Source of the DNA: Coprinopsis marcescibilis
Lineage: Eukaryota; Basidiomycota; Agaricomycetes; Agaricales; Psathyrellaceae
Direction: 5' to 3'
Length of the DNA: 64,000 bases
NCBI GenBank assembly: GCA_004369085.1
Contig: ML210166.1
Span: 62,001-126,000, forward strand
Part shown: positions 23,543 to 35,679 of the stretch, one piece after another
How the letters are laid out: every line of letters starts with the position of its first letter
Position numbering within the stretch: position 1 is the first letter of the stretch
The notes under the pieces: generated by a model
Databases searched by the model: none
What the model was told of the DNA's origin: nothing
What the model saw: only the letters and a program-made list of their open reading frames with translations
Program-made: the position numbers and the translations under genes

Positions 23543-24477
23543 TTACAATGTCACTGGTGCAGAATTAACAACTTTCGAACCACCCTTTTTCGAGTTCTTT
23601 TTCAAGCTTTTTTTCAAGCTCTTTTCCAAGTTCTTTTTAAAATCTCTTTGGTCTCCTTTTTTCGACGGCAGTGGACGGCTGCTCGCAAACACCAGATATA
23701 CATCTTGCCCGTCTGGGCCGCAACGACCATTTAACTCGTCGATAACCTTTGACGCAATGGCTACAGTACTGAACCTAATGAACCCCGCATTGGTGCCTGG
23801 AACTGTGGCAAAGCGAATTGAGCATAGCAGGTGCAAAGGGAGAGAAAGACTTACACTTTACTATGGACTTGACATTCAGCTTATGCTCGCCCAGGAACTG
23901 ATGGATTTCATCGTCTTCACCACTCAAGTTCCTGAAGTAGACCTTGTCTGTTGGGAGAATTGCGACCAGAACATGGTCGCCATACTTTGTTCGTTGACTC
24001 TTGACCCTTTTGACGAAAGTCTTTGCTTGCTTTGCGGTTAAAAAATCTACTTGACACTGCGGGGGCTGTCCTTTGCCGACTCCGCTGTCTAAAGAGAATA
24101 AAATTCAGCTTTGAGCGTATACACAGGGATGTTGCTTCCGCCGACGCGCCTAACCAGTGGATGTCCTGTATCCCACTAAATCTGTTCAGCGTCTCGAGGA
24201 ACAGCTGCTGATTGGCAAATAGGGGAAGATTGTTAATGTACACCCGTTGGCTTGGGTGTACTTTCGATTTGGGTGTTGTCGGTGTAGGTGATTCGGTTTG
24301 TGCTCCTCCTTCCTCGGGGTTCGATCGTATTGTTGGCGTCGAGAACTTGCGGAACGCGACGACGGAACATGCGACGATGGGAGCAGGTCTTAACCTCGTC
24401 AGTGTAGGCGTGGAAGGCGACCTCGCGCTCCTACGCAATGCTTGACTAAGTGCTCGCTGGGTCGACCTGAACGCCAT
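23543..24477 (-). CDS. RRM protein, probably mitochondrial, copy 2, with a GC-AG intron
   Basis: Three exons, 24477-24150, 24088-23855 and 23802-23543, give 273 residues. It aligns with copy 1 from the start (MAFRSTQRALSQALR), through RVYINNLPLFANQQLF, QCQVDF, KVYFRNLSGEDDE and GPDGQDVYLVFASS. Exon 2 has exactly the same length in both copies (234 nt). A C-terminal extension is a Lys-rich repeat (KNLEKSLKKSLKKNSKKGG). The first intron has no usable GT donor: the position matching the GT in copy 1 reads G|GC GCG, so splicing must use a GC donor or the copy is damaged. Otherwise the frame is intact. Confidence 0.78.
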
Positions 24478-24698
24478 GAGTCCTCGAGCTGAGAGCGCAC
24501 TGGCAGCGCACCACCTCGTCGATCGGTTGTAGAACCCTAGACTAGGGTTGCACTCCGGGCCGCTTGTGATTCCGGATTGGTGGGTTCGAATCCGGGCCAT
24601 GCCAGAGGTAAATTCTCTTCACTTTGCGAATCTCAGAGCTGCATACAGTGAAGAGATAAGGTGAGAGCTAGCATCACGCAATCAAATAAGTCCTGGCT

Positions 24699-25169
24699 AT
24701 GTGGCTTAAACAAAGAGTCGCTGGCAGTATGCAGTATGTGACGCGATTATCTTGGAAACAAGTTGAGAACCGAGTCCGAGTCGGATGTGATCGAGCATCG
24801 ATCCCTGGCCTCATGTCCAGCTCGGCCAATGCAGTAGCAAGAGCCACCCTTTCTGAGTCAGTCAAGCAGCCTGTGGATTTCCTCGGGGAGTACTACGCAA
24901 AACTACGCACCACTCAGGGTCAACCCACATCTGGTGATCAGCCTGTTTGGCCCGTCATTGGTACAAGCAGGTTACGGTGAGTATCGATAATTTGCTTCCT
25001 AAACCACTGAATAATAAATGTCAGGCCGGTGTATCCTGTAGGTACCAGGCAGTATTGCACAGCCTGTAGGTGGCACCCCCGGCGGAGTGTTGAAATACAC
25101 CCGAGTGCTTTGGTCGGGGCCCGAACCAAGCGCGCCAGTGAGCTTATCTATAAAGCAAGGGCAAGTTGA
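24699..25169 (+). CDS. Possible small two-exon gene
   Basis: An open frame from ATG 24699 reaches a clean donor (24976|GTGAGT). After a 48-nt intron ending TCAG it resumes in phase at 25025 and ends TGA at 25167-25169, giving 141 residues. An in-frame ATG at 24813 would begin MSSSANAVARATLSESVKQP, followed by VDFLGEYYAKL. That segment has a faint similarity to a DPY30-type helix pair. The second exon contains YCTACRWHP and many Arg residues. An opposite-strand frame also exists. Treat as a candidate only. Confidence 0.3.
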
Positions 25170-25252
25170 TGGCGGCATCACAAATTACATTGTCCTCGCC
25201 CACATACTACCCCCGAATTTCCGTTTACATCTATTCTGCAAACCACCCAGGT

Positions 25253-25260
25253 TATAAATT
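25253..25260 (+). promoter_or_regulatory. TATA-like box of S2
   Basis: TATAAATT, 92 bases before the S2 ATG and followed by GGTG; the 12-mer is shared with S1. Confidence 0.5.
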
Positions 25261-25351
25261 GGTGATCTTCGCAGACTTTCAACTTGTGTCCTTCCAGCCA
25301 CGACTCTCGTCCCGTCTCTCTACACTCTTGGCCCCCACCCCCACCCTCATA

Positions 25352-25887
25352 ATGTGTATACGACAGAGCGTTACTTACATTTTTCTCGATTGCCCTCAGA
25401 AGCAAAAATGCTCTTACCGAGAACCCAAAGTACGTGACTTTTCAACCGTTCGACCCACCATTCTGACATTTCGAAACAGTTCAAGACATGCAACGACGTG
25501 AATTGCATTGCCCATCCGTTGCACACCAAGCTGGATCATCATAAGACCACTTACCGATGCATCGCATCATGCACATTTAAGGAGTGAGTGGTCCCACTGG
25601 CCTCGGCCTTCATCTTTATACCACGTTCTGAACGTCTCTTCTTTTGTAGGGTCGAAAAAGCGCCATCTTCAATTACGGTCTATCTCAAGGGCTGCGACGA
25701 CTGCAAAGGGATCGTCAAGATGAGCAAAGCTCTCTACAACCGTACCACCCGTGAATTCGAGGACCTTTCCACTGCAGTTCTCGGCATCGACCGTATGCAG
25801 AGCGTCGTCGGGAAGCTTACAGACTTGTGCGCCTGTGCCGCTAAATACTTTGGTGGTTTCGCCCCCGGTGCAAAATCTGTTTACTAA
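25352..25887 (+). CDS. Small Met-Cys family protein S2
   Basis: Three exons, 25352-25429, 25480-25583 and 25650-25887, give 139 residues. The start is MCIRQSVTYIFLDCPQKQKC, aligning with S1. The middle exon carries TCNDVNCIAHPLH and C-x3-C. The third begins VEKAPSSITVYLKGCDDCKG, followed by LYNRTTREFED, and the tail has CACAAKYFGG. First-exon length, intron phases and total coding length equal those of S1 on the other strand 8 kb away, which supports both models. No targeting signal or known domain. The Cys pairs resemble a small zinc knuckle set, by inference. Confidence 0.82.
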
Positions 25888-27011
25888 ACTGGCTGGCCTC
25901 CAACCTGCGTCGTCTTTCTCTCTCTTGTCATTGTCTGCATTATACCAAGCATCTACCATATATCTAGCATCTACCACATCTACCAGCATCTACTGTATAC
26001 TGTGTTCCACTCACGTACTATTATGACCTCATTGGACTAAACCTTCATCTTCACCACATCCCTTTCTACTTTTACACCCGTATAGTAGAATGTACACTGT
26101 AACATACCGTCTAATACTACTATTCGACAATTCTCCCAGTCGAATAGAGTAATGGCCTGCCACACTGACCAATAAGCAAGAGCATTGTGGCTCCGCGTCT
26201 TCCGGAGAACTGAATTATTTCTCGTGATAAACAGTCCTTTGTGATGATAGTTTCGACCTCCGATCAGATGTCATACCATCTGCCCGTCCGAGTCGCAGCT
26301 CCAAAAGAAGGGGCGTACCAAACAAGCGGAGGTCTCTGGCTGTTGCAGTGCAATTCCACCGGCGCTTATTGCTTGAAGATAGAGCCGAACAAAATGTAGA
26401 TGAGTTCGTAATGTTTACCAACAGACGAAGTAGTCTCAGAAATAGCAGGAGGCTAGACTTAGTATCCCGCATATGAGCACTGCCCATATTGACTCGGCAT
26501 AGGATGAATCCTGTTTTCCTCACGGTTGCATTATTTCTCTTCGTCACAACACCATAAGTCATGATCTGTACCAGTGGCGCCCCCTAGGCCTTTCAAATAA
26601 CGACGCCCTGAAATCTAATGCTATCTCTCAACGACTGCGTCAGCACTGTCTCTTGAGCGGGAGGGATACGTTGGGAAAAATAGCAACCTTGAACCATTTC
26701 AACTTGAGTCTTGTAGCAACTGTGCGTGGACTCGGAGGTCGATGCCAAGTCCAAGACGTCCGGAAAGTGCCGCCAGTCAGTGCGAGAGTTCGAGCCTCGT
26801 CCCCGACAACCTCTGTTCCACATCGGCTTCTCTCATTCGCTCAACTTCCCAAATGTCCTAGACCGATTCATAGAGTTACGCATCTCCTTACTGAATTCAA
26901 TCCACACCTGTATAAAGCCGACTCCGACACTCTTTGACTGACATTGATACATAATTACAATTACCTAAGGTGTTAACGCGAAATCTAAATTTACACAGCG
27001 AACCAGTATGT
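25888..27011. other. Intergenic stretch, no gene seen
   Basis: The stretch lies between S2 and the convergent seven-helix membrane gene. Only short frames without splice partners or motifs are present. Confidence 0.45.
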
Positions 27012-28341
27012 CTATGCCGCCTCGGAATCTCCCTCTGGCTTTTCCCTTGTGATAAGCTCCTCCTGCTCCTGCTCTGACGAGAGCCGCGAGGTCCCATTGT
27101 CCTCGGAGTCATCGCCTGCTTGCGACACAAACAAAGACTGCTCTGTAGGCGCATGAGCAAACGCGATGGAACGAGAAAAGATGCCCTGCGATGCGTCTCG
27201 TGTTTTCTCAATATTCCACGACCTCCCAGTCGACACCCGGAATATAACTGTCTGCGGTGCAAGTGCCTAAGCCATCCCAGATGTGAGCTCTCAACCCATG
27301 AACGGCGAAAATCTGACACTGACCGCAAACGCGTAGTAAAGCAAAGCAAACGTGGTATCTGCCAGCTTCAGATTCGTGCCTGTCTCCACCGAGAAACCTT
27401 GTGCGAGCTGGATCCAGACAACGATGGCGTGGCCGAATGTGAACAGAGTAAGGAGTACTGCTGTCTCTGTGATGATGTTGTGTGTGGCCCGGATGATTTG
27501 CTTCTCTCCGGGAGGTAGGGTGCTTGCGTGTTCCTTGTACGATCTCACCAGTTGGTATCCTATGAGAAAGGTGATAGCGAGGTTGGTCACAAATGCCAGG
27601 CCAACACGCAGAACCTCTGAGACAATGACCGTTGTCAGATCGTTATGGGTCCTTTGTATTATCTGCCAAATATGTGTTCCTGAAACGTCACATCCATCTA
27701 GTCAGCTTCGAGGCTCAGGATGACGGTCATCAAAATTCCAAAGTTAACTCACCGATTAACGCAACATAGGTGACGAGGGGGAGCGCGACGGCCGCCCATG
27801 AGTCGTCCCAAACAATATAGCAGCGGTACACCTTCAGAATAATGACGCCTGAAATTAGTACTGTATAGCGCAACAGCTTCTATAACAGAAGTCACATACC
27901 AAAAGTCCATCACCCAGCGCAACAAATGCCATCTTTGCAACCCCATTCAAGACCTTTGACCAGAGCGCCTCCTCCTCCAGCATTGTGATCACCTCCGCTC
28001 CAGTCGAGGCGCCAAAAAGCAGGTCGAACATCAAGGAAGCGTCCAGTCCGACAGAGAGGGAGTAAAATGCGAAAATGAACACGCTAACGACGATGTACGG
28101 CGCTCGCCCCTTTCGCATGTCCACAGGCGTTTCGAAGAATATTGAGATGCAGTAAAGGCACATAAAGCATTGGATTCCTGGTACGCGAATGTGTGAGGAT
28201 CGGAGAGGCCGTAGCTACTGGCAACGATAAGCAAAACGCACCTGCAGCCACGAGTGAAATCACACTGCTCGCATATGAGCCCTTGATGATCGAGTTCCCG
28301 ATGAACTCGAGCTCCTCTGCAGTCACACCATCAACAGACAT
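27012..28341 (-). CDS. Seven-helix membrane protein, copy 1
   Basis: Five exons on the minus strand, 28341-28242, 28177-27900, 27831-27753, 27679-27324 and 27266-27012, give 355 residues. About seven hydrophobic segments are visible, including CFMCLYCISIFF, APYIVVSVFIFAFYSLSVGL, ALPLVTYVALIG, VTNLAITFLIGYQL and VLLTLFTFGHAIVVWI. Recognisable family landmarks are PVDMRKGRAPYIV, ALGDGLLVYRCYIVW and, after the last helix, LAPQTVIFRVSTGRSW, with a charged cytosolic-type tail rich in Glu and Ser. This kind of protein is abundant in agaricomycetes and of unknown function. The paralog at 35680 has the same intron positions and phases. Confidence 0.85.
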
Positions 28342-29516
28342 TTATCTTGAGAGGGGTGGAAGGGGTATGGTAAACTTGAAGGGTGGGAGAGCAACTCTGA
28401 GCGAGGGGGGGCTGGCGACAGGGTGAGTTGGAACCGCACCCTCGGCTGCAGAAGAGGGTGAGTACTCACAGAGGCAAAAATCCACCAGTATCAAACCAGT
28501 ACTCTGCCGCTTATTATACTCCTCTGTGTGTGTCCTTTGAGATGGAGGAGCATCCGGTCGTTAACGTACTAGCAGGAACTGGGCAAATCATCTTCAAGCT
28601 TGATCTTCACCGCATCGAACAGCGCCCATGGTGTATAATAGTTACGTGTACCAGTGTGGGTGCGCTGCTCGGCATCGTCGGTATTTGTCGTTTCTGTGAT
28701 TTTACTAGCAAAAAACCCTGAACAAGATGCGTGCGAGACTGGTCTCAGCGCTCAGCAAGCGTTGAGCGGACTACTGCGTTGCTGATAGTGGCAGACGGAT
28801 GGGTGCAAAATCAAATCTCGGGTGTATTTCGAGGCGTTTGGAAAGAGCGCCCACAAAATTGCCGCTGATGTCTCAGCGCTCTCCATGTACTCAAAATGTA
28901 CCTTGGTTGATGGTCAGAAAGTGCTTCAGATAGTGACCGTTTGCCTGCTGGACTAGTCTAAATCAAGCGTGTCTAACAATGAGGTCGTTCAACAGTTAGG
29001 TACTAGTTCCTCGACGGTCAAAGGTAATTTGAATCTTACATATGCTATAAATACAATTTCGTCGTTGAGCTACGAGATATGAGTGCTGAGAGCATGAGCC
29101 TATGCCGGCTGTTACTAGAGGATCATTGGCTGAGTGATAAAACGCAGTCAAGGTGATCCACATGTTGAACGTTGATCAGTAACATGATTATCTCCGTCAG
29201 GGGCCTCACGTCAGAGAGAGGAAAATACCGTTCATCTTCTCATTCCTCGGGGAAATCTCCTCCGGCATACTGTTACATACAGGTTACCGTGCCCACTCAA
29301 ACGCGAACGATGATGGAATTAAAATCAATACATAAAACCTGGAGAAAATAATAATAAACCAAGATGGACTCGGAGATATAGAATTTGGCAAGTGCGGTGT
29401 AATCATCGCTCCAACGGAATTGCCGAACAAGCTGCATCACTGAGCACTGAGGGCCGCCAACCAACATTCAACAGCCTTCCCCTCACAAAGTTGCCTCCCA
29501 AAGACATCCACAGTGC
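28342..29516. other. Intergenic stretch, no gene seen
   Basis: The promoter side of the seven-helix gene lies at its left end. No domain or repeat is recognised in the remainder. Confidence 0.45.
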
Positions 29517-31520
29517 TCAATCATCAATCGCACTCAAATACCCCTCCCTCTCCTCCAAGTACCCCCAAAACACCAACGCACACATAATCCAAAACGCCGG
29601 ATCAACACCCAACTCCTCGAGTTGTCTCCTTGAGACGGTAATTGTCCCCAATGTGGAGTAGTCTTTGGGTGTCGGCGATGGAGGTGGCCTGGCGTAAGCA
29701 GATATTGAAGCTGAATGTGGATGGTGCGACTGTGACGGTGAAAGAGACGAGGATGAAGGGGCAGGGGGAGGAGCGGTAGTTGGAAGTGAGTTCGACATAG
29801 TTCCTGCCGATGATGAGGGTGCCGAAGACCCACCACCGCCTATGAGCGAGGAGATACCGAAGAAGTTGAAGCTTGCTAACGAAACCGGAAACATGCTCGT
29901 TTCGTCGGCGAACGAGAGGAGAGGCGGGGGAAGAGGGAGAGTAAACGACATGGATGAAATAGAGGTGGGCGCGTGGTAGGAGGATGGCCGGAACGAGATA
30001 TTGGATCCGCTGCCATTTGATGATGAGACTCCGAGCAGATTGGCGGTACTGGTGTACGCAGGTGGGGGTGATGCCGCCCCACCGCGTTTAACATCACCGA
30101 CAGAGAGTGAAGGACCTCCCAAAGGAGGGGGAGCGTTGGGGTTGGATTTTGGAACATCAGGAACTCGGGTGATGGTGAAGGAGTTTCCTTGCATGCTGGA
30201 CGCAAGTGAGGTGCCTAATGTCGTGGGTATTGATGATTTTAAGAGGTTGAACGCCTTCGATAGCATACCCCCACCACCTCCATTGCCCATGTTCGGTGAA
30301 ATGACTGGAGGCGTCGAGTAGGAATGCGAGTGTGATGAATACGAGTTGGAATTCGTCCGATGGTGTGAGTGTGGATAGGGTCGGGGTGAGGGCATGGGAT
30401 CGGAAGGAGGTAACGCGAGATTGACAAACGAGCCAGAGGTCGCGTTATAGGTCTCCGATAGTGGAACGAGGATGAATTCTGATATATGCGACAGTGAGAC
30501 GAGAGGTGGTGGGCCACGTATCTCTTCACTTGAAGGTTCTGTCCCAAGGTTCTGTTGCTTGCGTTTCCCGTTCGATTTGCTTCCGGCAAGCCCCACTTCA
30601 ACGAAGCCTTCGGCATGGCCTTTCATGGACGCAGAGGTGGGGGTCCTGATTTCTGTTACATCTTCCTCGAATGCCCCGGTTAACGGAGTACGGATATTGC
30701 CAGTGTCATCCACATTTCCGTCAGCGTCGTTTCCTCCAGTCAAACTCCTTCCTTGCTTGGCGATGGAAGAGGGCACGCGTAACGGGGGAAGGTCATGGCG
30801 CGTCGAAGTAGGCGGACTGGTGGTCGGGGTGGGTGGATATGAATGAACCTGGGAACTTGAGCTTGATGAACTTGACGATGCCACGCTGTTTCGATCATTT
30901 GAATCGCTCCCTGTCGTTCGGATCGGTGGTGGTTGCGATTGACGGTAAGATGGATGCTGGCGCCGTGACAGTTTTGAAACATCATTAGTCCGACATTTGA
31001 AGGAGAGGGCACCGTCGACATAGTAGGGTGATGTCGTTGATACTGGCGAAAGTGGGATTGATACTCCGGGAGGAAATAGTGGCGACCGCATTCGCACATA
31101 CCTGTAGAATAAAGTTAGCATTTTCAGGGGTGTGATCAAGAAGAAACCGTGTCCCACTTACCATCCTTGACGTCGAATATTGGTTGGGCGGTGTACACTC
31201 CAGCATATTGTGTTGGTTGGTTTATGAATGAGGTTTTCCACAATTTCCGCTGGGCCAGAAGACGTTTGAGACAGATACCGTTCCTATACCAAGTTGTGAC
31301 CTCCATGAAGGTAAACTAGAGACAATGACACGCACTGTGTACCATATGACGCACGCCGGATCCGCTAGAGGTGCGACTGTAATTCTGTGGTCGGACAGCA
31401 CGTCTGAACTGGAGGAAGAAAGCCCTTCGGTTAGCTTGGGCCCGCTGCCTCGATATGATTAGAAACATACGCTTGGACAATAAACCTTTGTATATCTGGG
31501 CTTGATTGCTGACTCTCCAT
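29517..31520 (-). CDS. Unrecognised Ser/Pro-rich protein with an ordered N-terminus
   Basis: Four exons, 31520-31471, 31408-31343, 31283-31158 and 31101-29517, give 608 residues. The first 110 residues look conserved and folded: RFIVQASDVLSDHRITVAPL, DPACVIWNGICLKRLLAQRK, NQPTQYAGVYTAQPIFDVKD, YVRMRSPLFPPGVSIPLSP. The middle is a long Ser/Pro/Gly disordered region. The C-terminus is ordered again (TITVSRRQLEELGVDPAFWI then a hydrophobic stretch ending GYLEEREGYLSAIDD). The exon 3 donor used here is GTGGGA; the stronger-looking GTAAGT four bases earlier would break the frame. I cannot name the family. The gene is divergent from COQ8 with 289 bp between starts. Confidence 0.72.
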
Positions 31521-31809
31521 TGGATGGCTTAATTCTAGGGCTTATTGGAAATGGGGCAAAGCAATGAGTAGATGGAATAGCTTGTCGTGTCGTGGCGAAA
31601 CCCTCGTGGAGATTCGTTGTGTGTTGTTAAGAATCTCGTATCAGCTTCTATGTCCTGGATGGCCTGTTGTATACTTGGACTTGGATAACGACGACGCTGG
31701 CAATGGACACGGTTTCTCGACACAGTCGTGACGATGCCAAGTTGGATGGTAAACAAGTTGGTGGCAACCAAGATCACGGTCATAAGCTGCCGATAATTGC
31801 GGCCGGGCG
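31521..31809. promoter_or_regulatory. Short divergent promoter between the Ser/Pro protein and COQ8
   Basis: The two ATGs are 289 bp apart on opposite strands, so both promoters must fit in or overlap this segment. If COQ8 starts at 31915 the gap is 394 bp. Confidence 0.5.
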
Positions 31810-34553
31810 ATGACGGCGCGCTTTTCCGGAACGAACTCATCGTCATCGACAGCGAGCTCACTGGCTTTCAGTGCTGCGACGCGTCTATCATCTATCGTAG
31901 CCGCAGCGACGGCTATGCCTCCCAGCCCGGCATATAATGCATTCGCTGTCCTCTACTCCGTCGCCAGAATACTCGAGCTTGCTGCTCGACATCGCGCTGC
32001 TGCTGGTGCACGAGCTTTAGGTGTCAACGACCTACCATTTACTACCACGCCTGGCCCCAGCTCCGCTCCGACAACGACCTTAGCCCCAACAGACACGCAG
32101 ACCGATGGCGAACCCTTAACCGGACCTTCAATACCGCGGATATCGAAGGCAGAGCAGTACAGAATCCAACGAAAAATCGAGGACGAAGAGTTCAACGCCA
32201 TCCTTGGAAAATATTGGGTTAATGGAAAGCTGGTCGATACTTCCTTTGGACTCGCAAGGCATGAAAAGGCTGACGAAGGTGTGCGACCAGACCCTGAAAT
32301 TCTGAAGAAAGTCGTCAGGGAGGAGGAAGCAGGAAGGAAAGAACCGCCGTTGGCCACTGCTGTTGAGCCGCAGCAATTGGCTATGCAAGCCCTTTCTGCG
32401 ACGTCAATGATAGCCAACGCTCCGGACAATATAGCCCGACCACTTATTACGGAGGAACTGCCTACTCCCGTAACGACGGTCATTCAAGAGATTGTCAAAC
32501 CGATAGAATCTTCTTCCGTTCCTCCTGGTACATATCCCCCACCACCGCCTGTGAAGGCTCTCCAGGCTTCCAAGGTGCCGTCGTCGCGTATTGGTCGACT
32601 TTTTCACTACGGAGGTGCGCATATACTCACGTTTTATCAACTTTGACCTCTGATGCTCGATTTACAGGATTGGCCGCTACATTGAGCTATGGCGCAGCCT
32701 CTGAGATCCTGCGCAGGTCGACGAGCTCTGCTGAATCTGGCCCAGACGGTAATGGTAGCCTCATGCTCACAGAGTCCAACATCAAGCGCCTTGTCGGGAA
32801 GTTGACGCAAATGCGTGGTGCTGCGCTCAAACTTGGACAATTCATGAGCATACAAGGTGCGGCGCCGCATAACTCGGCTATGGTCATCCTGCTGACTATA
32901 TTTGCTCATTATATGTACATTTCTGGATGCATATATACGCTTGTATCGCACAGATACTCACCTGCTGCCCCCCGAACTCGATGAAATCTTCCGCAGAGTC
33001 CAGGACGGTGCACACTACATGCCCGACTGGCAGATGGAAGTGAGTGCGGATGTCTAAAACCCGTCTTCAACGTTTAACCATTTATTCTTCTCATTTTTAG
33101 AACGTTCTTTCCGCGTCATATGGACCAAACTGGTGCAACCCTGAGCTCTCAGAAGAAACTATCTTTACAGAGTTCGAGAGGGTACCGTTCGCAGCCGCGT
33201 CAATTGGACAAGTACATCGTGCCAGACTGGCTCCGAGATTCTGCCCTCCAGAACTGCGAGGTGAGGATAACGTGGATGAATGCTTTTTACTTTATTGACA
33301 CCGTCAACCAAAGATGAAGCCGGGGCAGGGCTCGATGTTGCCGTCAAGGTTCAATTCCCTAACATCGTTAATTCGATTAGGAGCGACTTGGGGTACGTCA
33401 AGATGCTTCTGAGTGTTGGTGGGCTGCTACCAAAGGGCCTCTTCCTTGACCGGTCAATCGAAGTCCGTTTCCTTGACTCTGTAATCACCCTCTTCCCCTC
33501 ACATTTCTTCTCTGCAGGTCTTGTCCTCAGAACTTGCAGATGAATGCTCATACATTCGTGAAGCATCCTTCCTGAAGAAGTTCAGATCAGAGGAGCTGTT
33601 GGGTAGTGACAGGAGGTTCAAAGTCCCCTGGGTGTGGGAAGGGAGCACGGATGAAGTGCTTGTTATGGAGCGTGTGGGTGGTATAAGCGTTGGGGCTGTT
33701 AGCTCTGGGAAAGCTTTGGATGAAGAAGCGGAGGATGAGCTGCCTAGTGAGGTCGTCAAGAGTTTGAACCAACAGGATCGTAACGACGTGAGTCTTAACG
33801 CGGAGAAAGTGTGAAAGTGTGTTAATTAGACTTTTACAGATCGCTGCCAGAATCATCGAACTATGCCTTAAGGAGCTCTTCGAGTTCCGGACTATGCAAA
33901 CTGATCCTAACTGGACGAACTTCCTGTGGAATGGACAAACAAGACAAGTGTGTCTGCTTTTCTAGCCACAACCGATGGCCGTGCTGATGGGCGACAATTA
34001 TAGGTCGAGCTGGTTGACTTCGGGGCCACAAGAAGCTATTCGAAGAAGTTCATGGATATGTGGTTACGACTTCTAGAAGCCGCCGCATCGGATGACAAGG
34101 AGAAGTGTATCCAGGAGAGCATCAAACTTGGATATCTGACAGGGGAAGAAGACGAGGTCGGTCCCTTTAAAACCCGTGCCCCTGTGTTTTGTTGCTGACA
34201 CGCAGTTTTTACGTTAGATCATGCTCAACGCACACGTTCGTTCACTTACGCTGCTCGCGACGCCCTTCAAGGCAGGCACAGCTCAGCCATTTGGATTCGG
34301 CCCTGGGTCGCAATGGGCTGAAGTTACGAAGGAGATCAGAAGCTTTATCCCGGTCATGGTTACGCGGAGGCTGACGCCCCCGCCTAGAGAGACCTATAGT
34401 TTGAATAGGAAGTTGAGCGGTGCCTTCCTTTTGGCGGCCAGGCTGGATGCGCGCGTGGATACAAAGGCAATATGGGATAAAGTCGTTGGGAAATATGAAT
34501 TTGACACCGATGAGGGCAAGGAAACGGCCGAGCTGGAGAAGGATGTCGACTAG
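31810..34553 (+). CDS. COQ8: COQ8/ABC1 family atypical kinase
   Basis: Nine exons: 31810-32614, 32668-32856, 32954-33039, 33101-33260, 33314-33462, 33518-33787, 33840-33947, 34004-34156 and 34218-34553, giving 751 residues (716 from the internal ATG at 31915). The N-terminus is rich in Ser/Ala/Arg and may target mitochondria. Family signatures are in order: the KxGQ motif in [12 protein letters not shown] near residue 323, the Ala-rich loop in [12 protein letters not shown], the Lys of [17 protein letters not shown] as catalytic loop and [12 protein letters not shown] with the DFG. COQ8 proteins support ubiquinone biosynthesis on the matrix side of the inner membrane, with ATPase/lipid-binding activity. 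The long N-terminal region before the KxGQ is larger than in yeast. Confidence 0.93.
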
Positions 34554-35679
34554 GAGAAGAGGGAATCTGACATCACTCTAAAAGTACTAACCCTACTGAT
34601 TACTTTACGCGTCGAGATATAATATAATGTATGGTATGTGGTGTTTGCAATGGTGTTGATGTAATTAAATCACTACTCAAGGCGCTTTGCTGTTCGTTTC
34701 GTATTAAGTGATGAAACTAAAACCACATTATGATTCGGTCAACAACTTCATATTAGTTGCAATTGGTGCGTTTGCGCCTTCTATCAATCCTAGCTCCTTC
34801 CCATAGAAACAAGGGCCTTACGATTTCATTCTGTTCTGCTAGTAATTACATGGCCAGACAAAGCCACAGTACCAGACCAGTGATAAGCTCCTGTGCTTAG
34901 TACTGCTTGGACTTGAGAAAACGAAAACGCCGTGTCTTGAAGCTCAAGGCCAATTCGAAACCTTGTCTTCTGAATCGTCCGCGACGGAGTACCTGAGATA
35001 GCTGGCTCACTGGTTGGATCACTACCAACCTGTCGACACGAGCAGAATAGCACTCACACCTTCTCTGTCAGGACCTGGGTGTTCCGCAAGGCATAATCTT
35101 ATCACTCGAGAGCCGAAGCCTTGTGCTGCCCTCTACTTAGCCAAATCCTTGATGGTTACAAACATCAAAATCTGGAGAAGCCATCAATGTCGTTCTCAGG
35201 TTTTCTCCTGATGGGTACTGTAGCGTGAAATAGACGGGCTCAGTTCTCGTTGTGAATAGGTATTTTGAAGACGAGCTGAGTATTCGGCTCTTAACTACTG
35301 TCTCTCAAGATTTATACGTTGGTAACTTGATCGCCTAAGTGCGGGTCGGAGTCAGTATGATAACGCTGCTCCTGATCCCGAGCCTTGCATGATCGGCGAT
35401 AACATACCAGAGCATTATACCCACGAATATACATAGCATCTCATTTGACTGACAGCCCGAGGGCTTCTCCAGAAGTGTGATGATTAGTGATTAGACGGTT
35501 AGCGCTTTCTGCAGACGAGGATTGTCCGAGTACAGGTCAGGGACCAAGGACGCCAATAAAAGGCGTGCATGTGGATGAACAGGGCGCATCGCCCTTGTCC
35601 CATTTGCTTACTCCTTATATTTCGTGTTCCGTCGATCCTGGTGATCCCTCCTTCCAGACGAGCGCGCGCAACCAAGATC
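34554..35679. other. Intergenic stretch, no gene seen
   Basis: The left end is AT-rich 3' flank of COQ8 and the right end is the promoter of the second seven-helix gene. Nothing else is recognised. Confidence 0.45.

Noticed and set aside
23543..24477. A suspected frameshift in an A/T run near 24040 in RRM copy 2
   Set aside because: Re-reading the bases showed the frame from exon 1 to exon 3 is continuous and exon 2 equals that of copy 1 in length.
24583..24593. GGTTCGAATCC, an exact match to a tRNA B box
   Set aside because: The flanking bases do not form a T stem and no A box or cloverleaf can be built upstream, so no tRNA gene is claimed.
31535..31861. 108-codon minus-strand frame in the divergent promoter
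   Set aside because: It overlaps the COQ8 start and leads nowhere; no domain.
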